A stretch of DNA of 64,000 nucleotides, taken from an uncultured Prevotellaceae bacterium. Lineage in GTDB: Bacteria > Bacteroidota > Bacteroidia > Bacteroidales > Muribaculaceae. The notes under the pieces are model-generated. The model searched no databases. It was not told the DNA's origin and saw only the letters and a program-made list of their open reading frames with translations. Below, in pieces: positions 54,704-62,383 of the stretch. The stretch covers positions 1 through 64,000 of the forward strand of contig CAJLMA010000004.1 of the NCBI GenBank assembly GCA_905207705.1. The letters are read 5' to 3'. Each line of letters opens with the position of its first letter. The stretch's first letter is position 1. The position numbers were made by a program, and so were the translations under genes.

Positions 54704-54782
54704 AAGAAACTGTTCCTAAGGCTCTATTTACCCCGATTTTTTGTAAAAATGAGCATTTTTGAATGGTTTTTTGCTTGAAAAT

Positions 54783-54813
54783 TTTGCAGAATGAAAAATA
54801 GTGTCTATATTTG
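54783..54813 (+). promoter_or_regulatory. tRNA-Glu promoter
   Basis: TTTG (54783-54786), a 19-base spacer, then TATATTTG (54806-54813), 30 bases before the tRNA. Confidence 0.75.
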
Positions 54814-54843
54814 CACTCGCTTTTGGGACGCAACCCTTGATAA

Positions 54844-54915
54844 GGCCCATTCGTCTATCGGTTAGGACGCAAGATTTTCATTCTTGAAAGAGCGGTTCGA
54901 TTCCGCTATGGGCTA
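54844..54915 (+). tRNA. tRNA-Glu (TTC)
   Basis: A 72-base tRNA. The acceptor GGCCCAT pairs with ATGGGCT (one G-U), the anticodon loop TTTTCAT gives TTC, and the T arm is GCGGTTCGATTCCGC. No CCA is encoded. Confidence 0.94.
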
Positions 54916-54918
54916 CTG

Positions 54919-54959
54919 CAATGCTGGTATGCGTAAGCGTACCGGCATTGTTGTTTTTT
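54919..54959 (+). terminator. tRNA-Glu terminator
   Basis: CAATGCTGGTATGC / GCGTACCGGCATTG form a long stem with U-G pairs around a GTAA loop, followed by TTGTTTTTT. Confidence 0.8.
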
Positions 54960-55115
54960 GTAGGTGAAAGTCATGATAATGCCGAAATTAAGTAGCTGAT
55001 GGTAGCACGTTTCAAAAAATAATGAGGTTTTTTCGTAGGACCACAACTTTTAGGAGAGTGAAAAACACATCTCTTTTTCAGATTTGTACATCTTTCAAAT
55101 GTCGAAAAAATTTCG

Positions 55116-55189
55116 TAATTTTGTTTGTTCAAAGAATTGTATAATTAAGGAATCAAAATCACGAGTCGGGCGCATTCCGAAGCCCGGCT
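55116..55189 (+). promoter_or_regulatory. gyrB promoter box and leader hairpin
   Basis: TAATTTTG (55116-55123) is a likely -7 box. The leader then contains AGTCGGGC (55164-55171) / GCCCGGCT (55182-55189), an 8-bp stem with one U-G pair, ending 21 bases before the gyrB ATG at 55211. It could slow or tune translation or transcription of gyrB. Confidence 0.45.
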
Positions 55190-55210
55190 ATGTAGTGGAA
55201 AAATAAGATT

Positions 55211-57169
55211 ATGTCATCAGAAGAAATAGCAGAACAAAAGTATTCGGCAAGCAATATTCAAGTCCTCGAAGGCCTTGAAGCTGTCAGAAAACGCCCGTCA
55301 ATGTACATTGGGGACACCAGTTCCAAAGGATTGCACCATCTCGTGTATGAAGTGGTGGACAATTCAATCGATGAGGCCATGGCGGGATTTGCAACGCATA
55401 TTGAAGTGACGATAACCGAAGACAATTCAATCAAGGTTGTCGATAACGGTCGAGGCATTCCAGTCGACATGCATGAAAAATTGCATAAGTCGGCACTTGA
55501 AGTCGTGCTTACAGTGCTTCATGCAGGAGGTAAGTTTGACAAAGGCTCTTACAAAGTGTCAGGCGGTCTTCACGGTGTGGGTGTATCATGCGTGAACGCA
55601 TTGTCGACATATTTGCGTGCCGAGGTGCGCAGGGGCGGAAAAGTATATATGCAGGAATACAGCTGCGGGCATCCGAAGGCTCCTGTCTCCGTTATAGGAG
55701 AGACGCAGGTAGAAGATCACGGCACTACTATATTTTTCCATCCCGACCCGTCGATATTTTCGGAAACTGTCTATGATTATGGTATTCTTGCCACACGCTT
55801 GCGCGATTTGGCATTCTTGAATGCAGGTGTAACATTGACGTTGATCGATTTGCGCCAAAAGGATGAAGAAGGGAATCCGAAAATTGAGAAATTCTTCTCC
55901 AAGACAGGTCTTGACGAGTTTGTTCAATATATCGACTCAAACAAGGAACACCTTATAAATGACGTGATTCACATAAGCACCGAAAAACAGGGAATTCCTG
56001 TAGAAGTGGCGATGACCTACAACACGTCGTTTAATGAAAATATATATTCGTTTGTCAACAATATCAATACTATAGAAGGCGGTACGCATCTCACGGGATT
56101 CCGTCGTGGCCTTGGGGCTACATTAAAGAAATATGCCGAAGATTCCAAGATGCTTGAAAAGGTAAAAGTGGAAATAAGCAAAGACGATTTCCGCGAAGGA
56201 CTAACGGCAGTGATTTCGGTGAAGGTGCTTGAACCTCAATTTGAAGGGCAGACAAAGACCAAGCTTGGTAACAATGAAGTGATAGGCGCGGTGGAAACTT
56301 CGGTAAGGGAGGCTTTGGGCAATTACCTTGAGGAACACCCGTCGCAGGCCAAGGCAATAATCGAGAAAGTGATACTTGCAGCAACTGCGCGTCATGCCGC
56401 ACAAAATGCGCGTTTGAAGGTGCAACGCAAGAGTCCGTTGGGCGGAGGAGGCCTTCCCGGCAAGCTCGCCGACTGCTCTTCCAAGGTACCCGATGAATGC
56501 GAATTGTTCATTGTCGAGGGAGACTCGGCAGGTGGTTCGGCAAAACAAGGACGTGACCGTGTTTATCAGGCGATTTTGCCTTTGCGCGGTAAGATATTGA
56601 ACGTGGAAAAGGCAATGGATCACAAGGTGTTCGACAGCGAGGAAATTGTAAACATGTTCAAGGCTCTTGGCGTTACGATAGGAACAGAAGAAGATCCAAA
56701 GGAGGCGAATTTGTCTAAATTGCGTTATCATAAGATTATAATAATGACCGATGCCGATGTGGATGGTGCTCACATTGCGACATTGCTTATGACATTCTTC
56801 TTCCGTCGCATGCGGGCAATCATCGAAAATGGCTATTTGTACATAGCGACACCTCCGTTGTATAAGTGCTCTAAAGGAAACAATACAGAGTATTGTTGGA
56901 ACGACCAGCAGGTGCGTCAGTTTATAGACAAATATGCCGGAGGCGATGAAAAGCAAGTCAAGTTGCAGCGATACAAAGGTCTTGGTGAAATGAATCCCGA
57001 GCAGTTGAGGGAAACAACGATGGATCCGGCCAATCGTATATTGAAACAGGTGTGCATAAGCGATGCAGCAGAGGCCGATCGTATCTTTTCAATGCTAATG
57101 GGCGAGGATGTGGCTCCGCGTCGTCAATTTATCGAGAATAATGCAACTTATGCCAATATAGATGCTTGA
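55211..57169 (+). CDS. gyrB: DNA gyrase subunit B
   Basis: A 652-residue ATPase subunit that powers negative supercoiling with GyrA. N-terminal GHKL ATPase motifs are LVYEVVDNSIDEAMAG, KVVDNGRGIPVD and GGLHGVGVSCVNALS. The transducer and TOPRIM parts show VEGDSAGGSAKQGRDRVYQAILPLRGKILN, then IMTDADVDGAHIATLLMTFFFR with the Asp cluster, and RYKGLGEMNPEQLRETTMDP in the tail. GyrB was chosen over ParE from the start ASNIQVLEGLEAVRKRPSMYIG and the TLLMTFFFR form, though the two are close. Confidence 0.94.
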   Translation: MSSEEIAEQKYSASNIQVLEGLEAVRKRPSMYIGDTSSKGLHHLVYEVVDNSIDEAMAGFATHIEVTITEDNSIKVVDNGRGIPVDMHEKLHKSALEVVLTVLHAGGKFDKGSYKVSGGLHGVGVSCVNALSTYLRAEVRRGGKVYMQEYSCGHPKAPVSVIGETQVEDHGTTIFFHPDPSIFSETVYDYGILATRLRDLAFLNAGVTLTLIDLRQKDEEGNPKIEKFFSKTGLDEFVQYIDSNKEHLINDVIHISTEKQGIPVEVAMTYNTSFNENIYSFVNNINTIEGGTHLTGFRRGLGATLKKYAEDSKMLEKVKVEISKDDFREGLTAVISVKVLEPQFEGQTKTKLGNNEVIGAVETSVREALGNYLEEHPSQAKAIIEKVILAATARHAAQNARLKVQRKSPLGGGGLPGKLADCSSKVPDECELFIVEGDSAGGSAKQGRDRVYQAILPLRGKILNVEKAMDHKVFDSEEIVNMFKALGVTIGTEEDPKEANLSKLRYHKIIIMTDADVDGAHIATLLMTFFFRRMRAIIENGYLYIATPPLYKCSKGNNTEYCWNDQQVRQFIDKYAGGDEKQVKLQRYKGLGEMNPEQLRETTMDPANRILKQVCISDAAEADRIFSMLMGEDVAPRRQFIENNATYANIDA

Positions 57170-57199
57170 TTAAAACTTTTTCAAACAAATTGATAGATT

Positions 57200-57236
57200 G
57201 ATGGCTGCCCCCAAACGGGTGGCCATCGTTTTTTTA
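57200..57236 (+). terminator. gyrB terminator
   Basis: GATGGCTGCCC / GGGTGGCCATC is an 11-bp stem with two G-U pairs and a six-base loop, then GTTTTTTT. Confidence 0.85.
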
Positions 57237-57257
57237 TCTGTCCATTTATTTTTAGCA

Positions 57258-57499
57258 AGATAGGATGCGTTTCTGCATTATTGAAAAATAAGCGAGCTGA
57301 TTTTTCCCATATTGCGCTCAACTTTTCGTATCTTTGGATAAGATAGGATTCGGTTCAGCATAGCCAATCATAAAAACGTTGTTTTTTGATTGTCTCTGCA
57401 TTCACCTTTCCCTATCTTTGTATGAAATAGGATGCGTCTTGGCATGACAATTTAAAGTAAGTTTGATTGTCCTGCGCTTGACTTTCGCTTTTTTGAGTA
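57258..57499 (+). repeat. Three tandem units of about 83, 84 and 75 bases with embedded promoter boxes
   Basis: Units: 57258-57340, 57341-57424, 57425-57499. Each begins with a GATAGGATGCG-like block (ATAGGATTCG, ATAGGATGCG) and GCAT. Next comes a central hairpin, and a TTGCGCTCAACTTTTCG-like block (CATTCACCTTTCC, GCGCTTGACTTTCG) and a -7 box close each unit: TATCTTTG at 57329 and 57413, degenerate CTTTTTTG at 57488. The hairpin arms differ between units (GAAAAAT/ATTTTTC; AATCA..AAAA/TTTTTTGATT; ACAAT..AAA/TTT..ATTGT), but the pairing is kept. Two units carry full promoters pointing at the regulator gene at 57514. Confidence 0.75.
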
Positions 57500-57513
57500 A
57501 AACCTGATTAACT

Positions 57514-59154
57514 ATGCAATACCGTGCAATATGTAGCATCTTAATGATGATTTTGTTGTGTGCGACCGAACTATTTGGAAAACCAAGATTTGACCCTGAA
57601 CGTTTAAACACCGATTCACTGCTGTCGGTGCTTGATGGGATAGTGGATGGAAAGGAGCAGATAGAAGACGCCAAGCGGCAATCCATAGCAATGAGCATGA
57701 TCCGAATGGAGAAGGCGACGGGAGATGAAGCCTTGTTTGATGCTTATGGAGAGATGTTTTATCAATATCGCAAGTACAAGCTTGATTCGGCATTGTTTTA
57801 TGCTCGTCATCGTGTCGAAGTAGCGAAGCGAATTGGAAATACCGACTCGTTGTCGGCGGCGTTGATGAATATGGCCGACGGATTGAAGGGGCTTGGACGG
57901 TTTCAAGCCGGCTTGGACATTTTAAGAAGTCTGCCTCATGACCGATATGTGAAAAATAGTAATTATTATTACTATTTATTGCATTCCATAACATTGTCGA
58001 GATTCAATGACGAGGGGCGCGACAGCGAGCTGGCCGGATATTACTTGAAGCAGTTGCGTGCTTATCGCGATTCGATTTCAATGGTGAACATGGAAGACTC
58101 GCCTGGCTATGTGATAAATTTGAGCGAGATAAGGTTGAGTGAAGGCAGGTATGAAGAGGCATTGAAAATATTGATCGACTTTATGACCGACAATCCCGAA
58201 CAAGTGAATGACAATGCGATGTTCTGGTGCACGCTTGCCGACATTTTCCATATTAAAGGCAACGAGAATGCCGAAAAATATTGCCTTACGATGGGCGCGA
58301 TAATCGACAAGCGCAACAGCGTGAAGACATACACATCCTTGCAAGACCTTGCATTGCTGCTAAACGATGAGGGCGACACCGAGCGAGCTTATAAATATAT
58401 AGCCCGTGCCATGGACGACATTATGGACAGCAATGCACGCAGCAGGCTGTTGCAAGTGGCAAAGTACATGCCTATAATACTTGGAGCTTATGAGCGTGCG
58501 CAAAATAAAGAACGCACCACTCGCATATTATACTATGTAATCGTGAGTGTGCTGGTTGTGATCTTGGTGGCGATACTGATGGTATTGAGCAAGCGTAACC
58601 GCAAATTAATAGAAGTGCGGCATAAGCTCGACGCTAAAAACAAGGAGCTTGTTTTGCTTAACGAAGACCTGAAAGATGTGAACGACCGGCTCGGAGAGTC
58701 GAACAAGATAAAGGAAACCTATATAGCGCAGTTGTTCAATATATGCTCAGGATATATCGATGATATGGAAAAATTCAGAGTCTCGTTGTCGCGCAAGGTT
58801 AAAGCCGGACAGATGGCCGACATAAAGGCTGCCGTCTCTTCACCTGTTACGACAGATGCGTTGAAGGATTTTTTCAAGAAGTTTGACGTGATATTCCTTG
58901 ACTTGTTCCCAACATTCGTGGAAGATTTCAACAAGCTGATGCAGCCGGGTTCAGAAATAATACCTAAGGAAGGGGAATGCCTAACGCCCGAACTGAGAAT
59001 TTACGCTCTTGTCAGATTAGGGATAAACGACAGTACGAAAATAGCAAGTTTCCTCCATTATTCATCACAGACGGTATACAATTACAGGATGAAAGTAAGG
59101 AACAAAGCCGTTGTCCCTAAAGACAAGTTTGTGAAAGCGGTTCAAAGTTTGTAG
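57514..59154 (+). CDS. TPR and membrane-helix regulator (DUF6377-like) of the following SusC/D genes
   Basis: A 546-residue protein. A signal-type first helix (ICSILMMILLCATELFG) precedes an exported helical-repeat domain (about 30-325) with TPR-like pairs (ALFDAYGEMFYQYRKYKLDSALFY). One membrane helix follows (ILYYVIVSVLVVILVAILMVL, about 336-356), then a cytoplasmic coiled coil (EVRHKLDAKNKELVLLNEDL) and a C-terminal helix-turn-helix (LGINDSTKIASFLHYSSQTVYNYRMKVRNK). This order matches the Bacteroidales membrane regulators placed before SusC/D operons. It probably senses a glycan in the periplasm and switches on the pair at 59400. Transcription likely starts in the tandem repeat upstream. 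Confidence 0.85.
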   Translation: MQYRAICSILMMILLCATELFGKPRFDPERLNTDSLLSVLDGIVDGKEQIEDAKRQSIAMSMIRMEKATGDEALFDAYGEMFYQYRKYKLDSALFYARHRVEVAKRIGNTDSLSAALMNMADGLKGLGRFQAGLDILRSLPHDRYVKNSNYYYYLLHSITLSRFNDEGRDSELAGYYLKQLRAYRDSISMVNMEDSPGYVINLSEIRLSEGRYEEALKILIDFMTDNPEQVNDNAMFWCTLADIFHIKGNENAEKYCLTMGAIIDKRNSVKTYTSLQDLALLLNDEGDTERAYKYIARAMDDIMDSNARSRLLQVAKYMPIILGAYERAQNKERTTRILYYVIVSVLVVILVAILMVLSKRNRKLIEVRHKLDAKNKELVLLNEDLKDVNDRLGESNKIKETYIAQLFNICSGYIDDMEKFRVSLSRKVKAGQMADIKAAVSSPVTTDALKDFFKKFDVIFLDLFPTFVEDFNKLMQPGSEIIPKEGECLTPELRIYALVRLGINDSTKIASFLHYSSQTVYNYRMKVRNKAVVPKDKFVKAVQSL

Positions 59155-59337
59155 ACATGTTGTAAAACATAGATTTTTTGAGCATTTATTGCTTCCTATG
59201 ATAGTGTGTAAAGTTTACTTTATTTGAAAAATTACCAAAATTCAAGTTGCTGTTAATTAGTTATTTAGGTGTTGAAATAACTCTTTTTGAGTTTACTATG
59301 GCTGTTTATATGTCATATTTTTGTTACATATGAATGA

Positions 59338-59345
59338 TAATTTTG
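59338..59345 (+). promoter_or_regulatory. Candidate promoter box of the second susC
   Basis: TAATTTTG is one of two -7-like boxes (the other is TAGTTTTG at 59352-59359) in the AT-rich 245-base gap before 59400. Neither has a well-spaced -33 box. Confidence 0.4.
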
Positions 59346-59399
59346 CGAGTGTAGTTTTGCATACAATTATTCATACATATTAACAAACCTAATTAATTG

Positions 59400-62366
59400 A
59401 TGAAACGTTTAAAGTCTGATTTATTCAAGGTGCTAATTATTATAATGGCACTAATCTTGAATCTTGATGTTTATGCGCAGACTAATATGGTTAGCGGGCT
59501 TGTTGTCGATGGCAATAATGAACCTGTGATTGGCGCATCTGTTATGGTTAAAGGCATGCAAACAGGTACGGCCACTGATTTTGATGGCCGTTTTTCTGTG
59601 AAAGTGCCCGAAAGCAATTCAATTCTCGTTATTTCCTATGTAGGATGTGAAACCCTTGAAATTCCGGCAAATTCTCCTGAATTGCAATCCGGAATAGTTT
59701 TGCGCGAAAGTGCTCAAAATCTTGACGAAGTTGTCGTGATAGGTTATGGTAGCGTTAAGAAGTCGGATGCCACTGGTTCGCTTGTCGCTATTAAGCCTGA
59801 TGATTTCAACAAGGGTAATCGTGTGACTGCGCAGGATGCACTTGTCGGCAAGGTTGCCGGTGTGAATGTCGTTACCGGTTCGGGAGCTCCGGGTTCAGGA
59901 GCCACGATTCGCGTGCGCAGCGGCGCTTCGCTTTCGGCAAGCAACGACCCGTTGATTGTAATCGACGGAGTACCTGTCGATAACTCTACAATTGAAGGGT
60001 CATCCAACATCATCGGTTCGTTGAACCCTGATGACATAGAAACATTTACCGTGTTGAAAGATGCTTCGGCCACAGCCATCTACGGTTCTCGTGCATCAAA
60101 TGGCGTGATTGTCATCACTACAAAGAAAGGTACCGACCGATTGACTGTCAATTATTCGAGCAATTATTCGGTGAGTACCGTGGCCAATAAACTCGATGTA
60201 CTTACAGCCGACGAGTTCCGTGCATTTGTGCCTACTGTCACCGGTGTACCTTCAAATCCTTCTTTCGGCTCGGCCAATACCGACTGGCAAGACGAGATAT
60301 ACCGTGCAGCATTCGGTACGGAACAAAACTTGTCGGTATCGGGCAAGGTGAAACCTATTAACAGCCCGTATCGCGTGTCGCTCGGCTATACCAACCAAAA
60401 CGGTATCATAAAAACAAACAATTACCAACGCATGTCGTTCGGTGGAAACATCGCGCCGTCGCTGCTCGATGACCACTTGACCGCCAATATCAACTTAAAG
60501 TTGTCTTGGGAAAATAACAAGATGGTCGACAATTCAGTTGTAAACAATGCTTTGCGCTACGACCCGACACGCCCGGTAATGACCGGCAGTCCTACTGCAT
60601 CGACCGATCCGGGTCTTGGATATTTCATTTGGGAGAATGAAGGCGGCCCGATGGCCATACAGACCGACAACCCTATGGCTCAACTTAATCTTACCGACCA
60701 AAGCAACAAGGTGCTTCGCTCGATAGGTAGCGCGGCCATCATGTATAAGATTCACGGTCTTGAAGACTTGAAGTTGAATGTGAACCTTGGTTACGATGTG
60801 CTCGAAAGCAAGTACAACAAAGATGTACCAGAGCTTGCAGGAATGATGTACACTCAAAACCAAAAGGATGGTACAGGCTTGATGCAACGTGGCGTACAGA
60901 ACAAGCGAAACTATTTGCTCGACGCATTTGCCAACTACGACAAGACCATATCTAAACACACATTTGGCATAATGGCCGGTTACGGATGGCAGCACTTCTG
61001 GAGAAAGTATAATCTCTCTACCGATGACCCACAAGGCAATCAATTGCTCAGCGATACGCACTATGAAACAGAGTATTACTTGTTGTCATTCTATGGCCGC
61101 GCCAATTACAGCTATGACGACCGTTACCTTGCAACAGTGACATTGCGCTCGGATGCTTCTTCACGTTTTGCCAAAGAAAACCGCTGGGGCATCTTCCCGT
61201 CGGTGGCTCTTGCATGGCGCATCATCCAAGAAGATTTCTTGAAAGAGCAGTCAGTGTTGTCCGACTTGAAGTTGCGTCTTGGCTATGGTGTTACCGGTCA
61301 GCAGGATATATTGAACGACTATCCTTACATGACGACTTTTACTGTATCTTATCCTGAAGCTTCATATCCATTTGGCGATACTTGGTATAATACTTATCGT
61401 CCTAACGGATATGACAGCGACATCAAGTGGGAAACAACCACTACATGGAATGCCGGCATCGACTATGGATTCTTGGGCAACCGCATCTATGGTTCTATCG
61501 ACTATTACAAGCGATTTACAAAGGACTTGCTCAACACAATTAACGTGATTTCGGGTACCAACTATTCATCGGTCATCACGACCAATATCGGTAAGATGGA
61601 AAACCAAGGTGTTGAATTTGCCATCAATGCCGTTCCAGTGCGTACCGACGATTTTGAATGGACCATAGGATTCAACTATACATGGAACGACTCTAAAATT
61701 ACCAAGTTGAACATGATAGACACAGGTCAAAACTTCGTTCAGACAGGTGCCATCTCGGGAACAGGAAAATATGTACAAGTGTTCATGGTGGGTGAACGTC
61801 CATACACTTTCTACTTGTGCAAGCAGGCTTATGATGAAAACGGCAAGCCGCTCGAAGGCCAGTACATACAACCCGACGGCTCGGTATCGAGCAATGAATA
61901 CCGTTATGCCACAGGCAAGAGCGCGTTGCCAACCTCTTATATAGGCTTCAACACCCGTTTGTCTTATAAGAATTGGGATCTTGCCATCAGCGGTCATGGT
62001 TCGTTTGGCAACTATGTTTACAATTATGTTGCAGCCGACCAGTATGTTCAATCGGTGTACAGCGACCAAGGAAGCTACTCAAACATACTTCAATCCACTG
62101 CCGATACAGGATTCCAGACACAACAATTGTATTCCGACATGTGGCTTGAAAACGGTTCATTCTTCCGTTTTGACAACATTACGCTCGGTTACACGTTCGA
62201 CAAGTTGTGGAATGACAACAGTCGTTTGCGTCTGACTGCATCGGTATCGAACATTGCCACTATCACCGGCTATTCGGGCATTGATCCTGAACTTCCCGAC
62301 GGGCTCGACCGTGAAGTTTATCCACGCCCACGCACATATTCATTCGGAGTAAATCTCACATTCTAA
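59400..62366 (+). CDS. Second SusC-like TonB-dependent outer membrane transporter
   Basis: A 988-residue protein. The signal helix (VLIIIMALILNLDVYAQ) is followed by a carboxypeptidase-like domain (MVSGLVVDGNNEPVIGASVMVKG). The plug contains LDEVVVIGYGSVKKSDATGSL and SDPLIVIDGVPVDN-type text, then FTVLKDASATAIYGSRASNGVIVITTKKG, and the barrel ends in RTYSFGVNLTF. The plug differs from the first SusC, so the substrate is probably different. ATG 59400 was chosen over the TTG at 59397. It is followed 18 bases later by its SusD partner. Confidence 0.94.
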   Translation: MKRLKSDLFKVLIIIMALILNLDVYAQTNMVSGLVVDGNNEPVIGASVMVKGMQTGTATDFDGRFSVKVPESNSILVISYVGCETLEIPANSPELQSGIVLRESAQNLDEVVVIGYGSVKKSDATGSLVAIKPDDFNKGNRVTAQDALVGKVAGVNVVTGSGAPGSGATIRVRSGASLSASNDPLIVIDGVPVDNSTIEGSSNIIGSLNPDDIETFTVLKDASATAIYGSRASNGVIVITTKKGTDRLTVNYSSNYSVSTVANKLDVLTADEFRAFVPTVTGVPSNPSFGSANTDWQDEIYRAAFGTEQNLSVSGKVKPINSPYRVSLGYTNQNGIIKTNNYQRMSFGGNIAPSLLDDHLTANINLKLSWENNKMVDNSVVNNALRYDPTRPVMTGSPTASTDPGLGYFIWENEGGPMAIQTDNPMAQLNLTDQSNKVLRSIGSAAIMYKIHGLEDLKLNVNLGYDVLESKYNKDVPELAGMMYTQNQKDGTGLMQRGVQNKRNYLLDAFANYDKTISKHTFGIMAGYGWQHFWRKYNLSTDDPQGNQLLSDTHYETEYYLLSFYGRANYSYDDRYLATVTLRSDASSRFAKENRWGIFPSVALAWRIIQEDFLKEQSVLSDLKLRLGYGVTGQQDILNDYPYMTTFTVSYPEASYPFGDTWYNTYRPNGYDSDIKWETTTTWNAGIDYGFLGNRIYGSIDYYKRFTKDLLNTINVISGTNYSSVITTNIGKMENQGVEFAINAVPVRTDDFEWTIGFNYTWNDSKITKLNMIDTGQNFVQTGAISGTGKYVQVFMVGERPYTFYLCKQAYDENGKPLEGQYIQPDGSVSSNEYRYATGKSALPTSYIGFNTRLSYKNWDLAISGHGSFGNYVYNYVAADQYVQSVYSDQGSYSNILQSTADTGFQTQQLYSDMWLENGSFFRFDNITLGYTFDKLWNDNSRLRLTASVSNIATITGYSGIDPELPDGLDREVYPRPRTYSFGVNLTF

Positions 62367-62383
62367 AAAAAACTAATAATATA

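Noticed and set aside
55586..56956. Minus-strand frames inside gyrB (about 113 and 251 codons)
   Set aside because: They are complementary to conserved gyrase motifs; no start or family support.
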